A stretch of DNA of 64,000 nt, from assembly GCA_050249615.1 (NCBI GenBank), contig JBFWQE010000001.1, forward strand, positions 62,001 through 126,000, in the 5' to 3' direction. Source of the stretch: VFZN01 sp050249615 (GTDB lineage Bacteria > Acidobacteriota > Vicinamibacteria > Vicinamibacterales > UBA2999). Shown one piece after another: positions 58,588-64,000 of the stretch (position 1 is the stretch's first letter; each line of letters begins with the position of its first letter). Below the pieces are notes generated by a model. It saw only the letters and a program-made list of their open reading frames with translations, did not search any database and was not told the origin of the DNA. The position numbers and the translations under genes are program-made.

Positions 58588-58663
58588 CAGGGGTCGGGGG
58601 CCGAGGTCAGGGGTCAGGGACGTCTGTTCCCCGATCCCTGGTCCCTGATCCCTGGTCCCTGCC
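58588..58663. repeat. Two opposed 7-bp arrays in the nusG-rplK gap
   Basis: On the plus strand CAGGGGT-type units at 58588-58621 are followed by CTGGTCC-type units at 58631-58663 (CCGATCC, CTGGTCC, CTGATCC, CTGGTCC, then CTGCC). The second run is nearly complementary to the first, so they can fold into a long stem. The right array abuts the nusG stop codon at 58664. Confidence 0.9.
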
Positions 58664-59206
58664 CTAGAGCTTCTCCACCTGCAAAAAGTCCAGCTCGACC
58701 GGCGTCGAACGGCCGAAGATGGTGACCATCACCTTCAGCGTGTTCTTGTCGGCGTTGACCTCGTCCACGATGCCGTTGAAGCTGGCGAACGGGCCCTCGT
58801 TGATGCGCACCTGGTCGCCCTTGTCGAACGAGTACTTCGGCTTGGGCTTCTCGGCCGCCGACTTCACCTGCTCGAGGATCTGCTCGACTTCCTCCTTCGT
58901 CAGCGGCGTCGGCTTGGCGCCGGCCCCCACGAAGCCCGTGACCTTCGGCGTGTTCTTCACCACGTGCCACGCGTTGTCGGTCATGTTCATCTCGACCAGG
59001 ATGTAGCCGGGAAAGAACCGCTTGGAGGACACGATCTTCCGCCCGCCGCGCATCTCGATCACGTCCTCGGTCGGGATGAGGATCTCGCCGATCTCGTCCG
59101 TCAGCCCGTAGGCCTTGGCGCGCTCCGCGAGCGACTCGGCCACCTTCCGCTCGAAGCCAGAGTAGGTGTGGACGATGTACCAGTGCTTGGCGGCGGCGTC
59201 GGTCAT
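58664..59206 (-). CDS. nusG: Transcription antitermination/pausing factor NusG
   Basis: 180 residues from ATG 59206, overlapping the secE stop (ATGA). The NGN domain (KHWYIVHTYSGFERKVAESL ... SSKRFFPGYILVEM) and C-terminal KOW (DKGDQVRINEGPFASFNGIV) are intact. It binds RNA polymerase and links it to Rho or the ribosome. Open frame further upstream overlaps secE and was not used. Confidence 0.98.
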   Translation of the reverse strand: MTDAAAKHWYIVHTYSGFERKVAESLAERAKAYGLTDEIGEILIPTEDVIEMRGGRKIVSSKRFFPGYILVEMNMTDNAWHVVKNTPKVTGFVGAGAKPTPLTKEEVEQILEQVKSAAEKPKPKYSFDKGDQVRINEGPFASFNGIVDEVNADKNTLKVMVTIFGRSTPVELDFLQVEKL

Positions 59207-59466
59207 ACGCCACCCGCGCCGAAGCGGCGCAGCACCCACTGCACGCCCGCGCTCCACAGCAGGTCGACGCCGAACAGGAACAACCCGAAGAAGACCGACG
59301 TCAGGATGACCACCACGGTGGTCGCGTAGACCTCGCGACGCGACGGCCACGTGACGCGCTTCATCTCGTTGCGCACCTCGGCGAAGAACTCGCCCGCGCG
59401 CTGGTACCAGCCGAGCGGTCCGCCTCGGGCGCCCTCGCCCGTCTGTTCTATCGTCTCAGTCGCCAA
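59203..59466 (-). CDS. secE: Preprotein translocase subunit SecE
   Basis: 87 residues from TTG 59466; no ATG or GTG in frame precedes the conserved part. GAGGA lies 8 nt upstream and supports TTG. The amphipathic motif EVRNEMKRVTWPSRREV is followed by one transmembrane helix, as in single-span SecE. It clamps SecY. Confidence 0.93.
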   Translation of the reverse strand: MATETIEQTGEGARGGPLGWYQRAGEFFAEVRNEMKRVTWPSRREVYATTVVVILTSVFFGLFLFGVDLLWSAGVQWVLRRFGAGGV

Positions 59467-59493
59467 TGCACGTTCCTCGACCGCGGTTGAGTG

Positions 59494-59569
59494 TGGCAGG
59501 CCAGGAGGGACTCGAACCCCCAGCCCCCGGTTTTGGAGACCGGTGCTCTACCAATTGAGCTACTGGCCT
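59494..59569 (-). tRNA. tRNA-Trp (CCA)
   Basis: 76 nt including the encoded CCA. The acceptor stem AGGCCAG/CTGGCCT is perfect. The anticodon loop TCTCCAAA gives CCA. The T-loop GTTCGAGTC is standard. It sits between rpmG and secE, its common place. Confidence 0.97.
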
Positions 59570-59662
59570 ATCCGCCTTCGCCAAGGCTGCGGCCGGCCGG
59601 CTGCCGCCGTCCGCTCCTGCCTTGCGCGCGCCTTCTGCCTCCTGCCCGGTGCTTCGGGCCGG

Positions 59663-59812
59663 CTACTTCTGCTCCTTGTGCGGCGTGTGCTTCCGGCAGT
59701 GCCGGCAGTACTTGCTGAACTCGAGGCGCTCGGTCGTCTTTTTCTTGTTCTTCGTCGTGCTGTAGTTCCGGCGCTTGCACTCGCCGCACGCCATCTGGAT
59801 GATGTCTCGCAT
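59663..59812 (-). CDS. rpmG: Ribosomal protein L33, zinc type
   Basis: 49 residues, MRDIIQMACGECKRRNYSTT at the start. Two CxxC pairs (CGEC and CRHC) mark the zinc-binding form. It lies between tuf and tRNA-Trp as in many bacteria. Confidence 0.96.
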   Translation of the reverse strand: MRDIIQMACGECKRRNYSTTKNKKKTTERLEFSKYCRHCRKHTPHKEQK

Positions 59813-59973
59813 TGCTGAACTCCCATGGCCTCGGCCGGCTCGCGCCGGCCTCGGTCGGCCTTCGGCAGGCTGTCAGTGGGCCGTCGGCGGGAAGAGCACT
59901 CCTGCCCTTCCTGCCACCGGCCCACCGACGCCGCAGGCGAGGCCCACCAGAGGCCCACGCGCCGCCGGCGCGC
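59813..59973. other. Gap between tuf and rpmG
   Basis: 161 bp without a gene. It contains a GGCCGG/CCGGCC hairpin near 59831-59852 and a TGGGCCGTCGG/CCACCGACG-type inverted pair spanning about 59876-59936. These could be a processing site or partial terminator after tuf. Confidence 0.5.
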
Positions 59974-61173
<1,200 letters not shown>

Positions 61174-61265
61174 GACTCGCTCTTCGCTTCCTCGAGACCG
61201 ACCTTCCGGCCCCGTGCCGGAGTCGTTGATTCATACCCGGGTGCCCGCCTTCCACCATTTCGGCA

Positions 61266-61287
61266 GTAAGGCACCCGGAGGCCTTAC
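61266..61287 (-). other. Hairpin between tRNA-Thr(GGT) and tuf
   Basis: GTAAGGC and GCCTTAC form a 7-bp stem with an 8-nt loop, 11 bp after the tRNA. It may help processing between the tRNA and tuf mRNA. Confidence 0.5.
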
Positions 61288-61297
61288 CGCACCGCAC

Positions 61298-61373
<76 letters not shown>

Positions 61374-61408
61374 CTTCGCTAGACGCTCGCCACGCTCGCA
61401 GCTACGGC

Positions 61409-61426
61409 CGACAGGCCGGCCTGTCG
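61409..61426. repeat. 18-bp perfect palindrome between tRNA genes
   Basis: CGACAGGCCGGCCTGTCG is its own reverse complement. It lies in the 128-bp spacer between tRNA-Gly and tRNA-Thr(GGT). It may be a processing hairpin or a protein-binding site. Confidence 0.85.
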
Positions 61427-61501
61427 TTCACCTGCTTCTCTCCGACGCCATCGCTGGCTGGCCATCCGAAGCCGCGAGCGAGGCGAGCGATTGGCGGAGG
61501 A

Positions 61502-61576
61502 TGGAGCGGGAGACGGGGATCGAACCCGCGACCAACAGCTTGGAAGGCTGTGACTCTACCACTGAGTTACTCCCGC
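61502..61576 (-). tRNA. tRNA-Gly (TCC)
   Basis: 75 nt with encoded CCA. The acceptor stem is GCGGGAG/CTCCCGC. The anticodon stem-loop is ACAGC-CTTCCAA-GCTGT, anticodon TCC. Confidence 0.97.
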
Positions 61577-61638
61577 CTTCGCGACCCACGTGCGCCGCTC
61601 GCCACGGCGCCTTCGTGCCCACCCTCGCCCAACACTTC

Positions 61639-61678
61639 GGCGGGCAGGCCCGCCCTTCGACTCGCTGCGCTCGCTCAG
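61639..61678. repeat. Hairpin plus dispersed-repeat-like sequence between tRNA-Tyr and tRNA-Gly
   Basis: GGCGGG/CCCGCC hairpin (61639-61654) followed by CTTCGACTCGCTGCGCTCGC and TCAG (61655-61678). Strings like the second part recur in the intergenic DNA of many high-GC genomes. The spacer is 201 bp, unusually long for a tRNA operon. Confidence 0.6.
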
Positions 61679-61777
61679 AACCAGCCCTTCACGCCCGGCC
61701 CAACCTGCCCTCTCAACCGGCGCATCGCTCGCGGCCCTCGGGCCCGCCACAAGCGAGACCCGAAGGGCCGAGTCGAA

Positions 61778-61864
61778 TGGTGGGCAGGGGAGGATTCGAA
61801 CCTCCGTAGCCCATGGGGCGGCAGATTTACAGTCTGCTGCGATTGACCGCTCCGCCACCTGCCC
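61778..61864 (-). tRNA. tRNA-Tyr (GTA)
   Basis: 87 nt, class II with a long variable arm, CCA encoded. The acceptor stem is GGGCAGG with a matching CCTGCCC-type 3' strand. The anticodon loop CTGTAAA gives GTA. Confidence 0.97.
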
Positions 61865-61966
61865 GTGAATCGACCAGTTTTTGAGGATGAATCCCGTCGT
61901 GCCCCGCGACCCTGCGCTTTCCGTCTGTCCGCCCATCGGGCGCCCGCTTGCGCCTCGCAGGGCCGA

Positions 61967-62043
61967 TGGAGCTGGCGGAGGGATTTGAACCCCCGACCGG
62001 CTGATTACAAATCAGCTGCTCTACCGGGCTGAGCTACGCCAGC
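61967..62043 (-). tRNA. tRNA-Thr (TGT)
   Basis: 77 nt with encoded CCA. The acceptor stem is GCTGGCG/CGCCAGC. The anticodon loop TTTGTAA gives TGT. It is the first gene of the tRNA-tuf operon. Confidence 0.97.
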
Positions 62044-62058
62044 CAGACAAAGAATGAA

Positions 62059-62088
62059 ATGCTAGCACGTCTTGTGCCAGACGCGCAA
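62059..62088 (-). promoter_or_regulatory. Promoter of the tRNA-tuf operon
   Basis: Extended -10 TGC-TAGCAT (hexamer 62064-62059) and -35 TTGCGC (62088-62083) with 18-bp spacing. The start would fall near 62052, about 9 nt before the first tRNA. The layout matches the str promoter at 37951-37980. Confidence 0.5.
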
Positions 62089-62217
62089 CCCACGCAGGCA
62101 GGACACCAATCATGGACCTCCTCCGGAGTCGTAACGGCGGGCAGCCTGTCTGGCCGGGGCATTCCGCCCCGGCGACCTGGCGCGCCCGGCTTCCGCCCGG
62201 CGACCGTTCCAGGCCCC

Positions 62218-62937
62218 CTACCTCCCCCGGCTTCGCTGACGATCCGCCTCGTACAGGACGATGGCGGCCGCCGCAGAAACATTGAGACTGCCGACATGGC
62301 CCCGCATGGGAATGCGGGCCAGGCCGTCGCACCGTTCCCGCACGAGCCGACGCAGCCCGTACCCTTCCGCCCCCAGGACGAGAGCGGTTGGAAGGGTGAG
62401 ATCCCACTGATGATAGGCCAACTCGGCCCCGGCGTCCAGCCCGATGGTCCAGACCCCCGCGGCCTTCAGCGCCTCGATGGCGCGCGCGATGTTGACGACA
62501 TCCGCAATCGGCACGTGGTGCACGGCGCCGGCAGACGCCTTGGCCGCCGCGCCTTCGAGCGGCGCGGCCCGGCGCGTCTGGCGTACCAGCCCGGTCGCGC
62601 CCACCGCATCCATCGTCCGGAGGATGGCGCCGACGTTCTGCGGATCCTCGACCTCGTCGAGCACGACGATGAGGGGCGGCGGATCGCGCCGGGCGGTGAG
62701 CTCGTCCAGGGTCGCCGGCGCGAGCGCCTCGACATCGGCGGCCACGCCCTGGTGGACGCCGTGCCGCGTTTCGCGATCCAGGGCCTCGCGCGTCACGCGG
62801 CGCACGGGTACGCCTTGGGCGTCGGCCAGTTGGACGATGCCGGCGGTGCGCTGGTCGAAGCGATCCGCGAGCCGGATCGCACGCACGCGCTTTGCGCGCA
62901 GCGCCTCGAGCACGGGATTGAGGCCGTAGATGAGCAT
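62218..62937 (-). CDS. TrmH/RlmB-family 2'-O-ribose methyltransferase
   Basis: 239 residues from ATG 62937 (MLIYGLNPVLEALRAKRV). The N-terminal substrate-binding domain is followed by the SPOUT fold with motifs LDEVEDPQNVGAILRT, LVLGAEGYGLRRLV and GHVGSLNVSAAAAIVLYE, which form the knotted S-adenosylmethionine site. RlmB, which methylates G2251 of 23S rRNA, is the closest named type, but other rRNA/tRNA targets are possible. Upstream in-frame starts exist to 63090. A TATACT -10-like box at 62986-62981 supports the short form. Confidence 0.88.
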   Translation of the reverse strand: MLIYGLNPVLEALRAKRVRAIRLADRFDQRTAGIVQLADAQGVPVRRVTREALDRETRHGVHQGVAADVEALAPATLDELTARRDPPPLIVVLDEVEDPQNVGAILRTMDAVGATGLVRQTRRAAPLEGAAAKASAGAVHHVPIADVVNIARAIEALKAAGVWTIGLDAGAELAYHQWDLTLPTALVLGAEGYGLRRLVRERCDGLARIPMRGHVGSLNVSAAAAIVLYEADRQRSRGR

Positions 62938-63143
62938 GGGGACGGGCGGCGACGCGCGCGGTGACGAGCGGCTGCCGAGCAGTATAGTGCCGCGTCGGCC
63001 ATCGAGCGGCATCGGCATCCTCGATGGTGTGTTATAGTCCGCGCAAAATAATCCCACCCCTTCCACTCGCGGCGGGCGTACTTCATACACGGAACGCTTC
63101 AGCCCTATTAGGTGACCCCGATATCACCGGGAGAGGAGGGTGC

Positions 63144-64000
63144 ATGGGCGTTCGTGTCGTGTGGTACTGCCTGGCTGCGCTGTTGTGGCTGGGTGCGGGA
63201 GCGGCTGCCGCTCAGGAAGCGTCAATCGTCGGGTCCGCAACCGACGAAACAAAGGCGGCGTTGCCCGGTGTCACCATCACCGCCACGGCGCTCGATACGG
63301 GTCGTGTGTTCACCGCGGTGACGGACGAGCGCGGCGAGTACCGCCTGCGCGGGCTGCCGCCCGCGCGCTACAAGGTGCAGGCGGAGCTGGCGGGCTTCTC
63401 CACGGTGGTCGTGCCCGAGGTGGAGCTGCTCGTCGGCCAGAACCGCACCGTGCCCTTCGCCATGAAGGTGGCCTCGCTGGAGGAGACCGTCACGGTCACC
63501 GGCGAATCCCCTCTGGTGGACATCACCTCCACGCAGGTCGGCGGCAACGTGGACCGGCGCCAGATGGAGGAACTGCCGCTGCAGGGCCGCAACTGGATGG
63601 AGCTGGCCATGCAGGTGCGCGGCGTGACCGCCAACGCGGTGGACAACACGCCGGGCGTGCGCGACCGCCAGTTCCAGCTGAATCTCGACGGCCAGGAGAT
63701 CACCCAGCAGGTGGCGGGCGGCGGGTTCGGCCAGCCGCGCTTCAGCCGCGAGGCCATCGCCGAGTTCCAGATCGTCACCAACCTGTTCGACATCACGCAG
63801 GGCCGGTCGCTCGGCATGCAGGTGCAGGCCATCTCGCGCTCGGGCACCAACAACCTCACCGGCAGCGTCTACGGCTTCTTTCGCGACGACGCCCTGAACG
63901 CGAAGGACTTCATCGCCAACCGCGTGCTGCCCTACTCGAACCAGCAGATCGGCGCCGCGCTGGGCGGCCCGATCATCCGGGACCGGCTGCACTACTTCGT
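63144..64000 (+). CDS. TonB-dependent receptor, Oar-like, 3' end outside window
   Basis: 285 codons to the window edge. A GGAGGG ribosome site precedes ATG 63144. The signal peptide WYCLAALLWLGAGAAAAQ is followed by a carboxypeptidase-regulatory-like beta-sandwich (about 25-110, GVTITATALDTGRVFTAVTD, YKVQAELAGFSTVVVPEVEL) and the beginning of a plug domain (about 115 onward, TGESPLVDITSTQVGGNVD). This architecture is expanded in Acidobacteria, where it takes up large or unknown ligands. The barrel is missing from the window. Confidence 0.88.
   Translation, partial: MGVRVVWYCLAALLWLGAGAAAAQEASIVGSATDETKAALPGVTITATALDTGRVFTAVTDERGEYRLRGLPPARYKVQAELAGFSTVVVPEVELLVGQNRTVPFAMKVASLEETVTVTGESPLVDITSTQVGGNVDRRQMEELPLQGRNWMELAMQVRGVTANAVDNTPGVRDRQFQLNLDGQEITQQVAGGGFGQPRFSREAIAEFQIVTNLFDITQGRSLGMQVQAISRSGTNNLTGSVYGFFRDDALNAKDFIANRVLPYSNQQIGAALGGPIIRDRLHYF

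Overview
The window is high-GC bacterial DNA that most resembles an Acidobacteriota genome, probably class Vicinamibacteria. The lineage call is an inference. It rests on a VWFA-related secreted protein of the acidobacterial type (16664-18508), an Oar-type TonB-dependent receptor with an N-terminal carboxypeptidase-like domain (63144 to the edge), a small diheme c cytochrome of the reaction-centre type, MacA/MacB-like export genes and a secreted-enzyme context. No rRNA gene, CRISPR array, prophage or transposase was seen.

Layout. (1) 1-9613, minus strand: an outer-membrane protein gene, then pilB-pilT-pilC-pilS-pilR and a truncated secreted alpha/beta hydrolase. Stop/start overlaps join pilC/pilS and pilR/hydrolase, so this reads as one type IV pilus operon. 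(2) 9666-14283, plus strand: a Yip1-like membrane protein, a MacA-like fusion protein and two MacB-type permeases without an ATPase gene. (3) 14360-18508: a second, divergent EF-G facing a VWFA-related protein, with a 9-bp tandem array between them. (4) 18753-37741, minus strand: one unbroken str-S10-spc-alpha superoperon, rpsL-rpsG-fusA-rpsJ-rplCDWB-rpsS-rplV-rpsC-rplP-rpmC-rpsQ-rplNXE-rpsNH-rplFR-rpsE-rpmD-rplO-secY-adk-map-infA-rpmJ-rpsMKD-rpoA-rplQ. (5) 38056-47682, both strands: respiration and signalling. It holds a diheme cytochrome, a cytochrome b/c fusion with its Rieske partner, a TPR protein, a two-component pair, a TauE-type exporter and a PQQ enzyme. This block separates rpoC from rpsL, which are neighbours in many bacteria. 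(6) 47816-62043, minus strand: tRNA-Thr-Tyr-Gly-Thr-tuf-rpmG-tRNA-Trp-secE-nusG-rplKAJL-rpoBC. (7) A TrmH-family rRNA methyltransferase and the TonB receptor close the window.

The genes are mostly the core transcription-translation machinery. S4, S14, L33 and L36 are all of the zinc-binding form, and adenylate kinase has a four-cysteine lid. The most unusual protein feature is an eight-cysteine insert in the N-terminal part of RpoB.

The most unusual DNA features are between genes. Many gaps inside the ribosomal operons hold short perfect tandem arrays of 7-9 bp units. The unit differs at each locus, and several arrays end on or next to a stop codon. The 246-bp gap at 45400-45645 holds hairpins with compensating stem changes, arranged in opposite orientations around an 8-bp array. 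Hairpins also occur in the rpsL leader, between rplL and rpoB, and between rpsD and rpoA.
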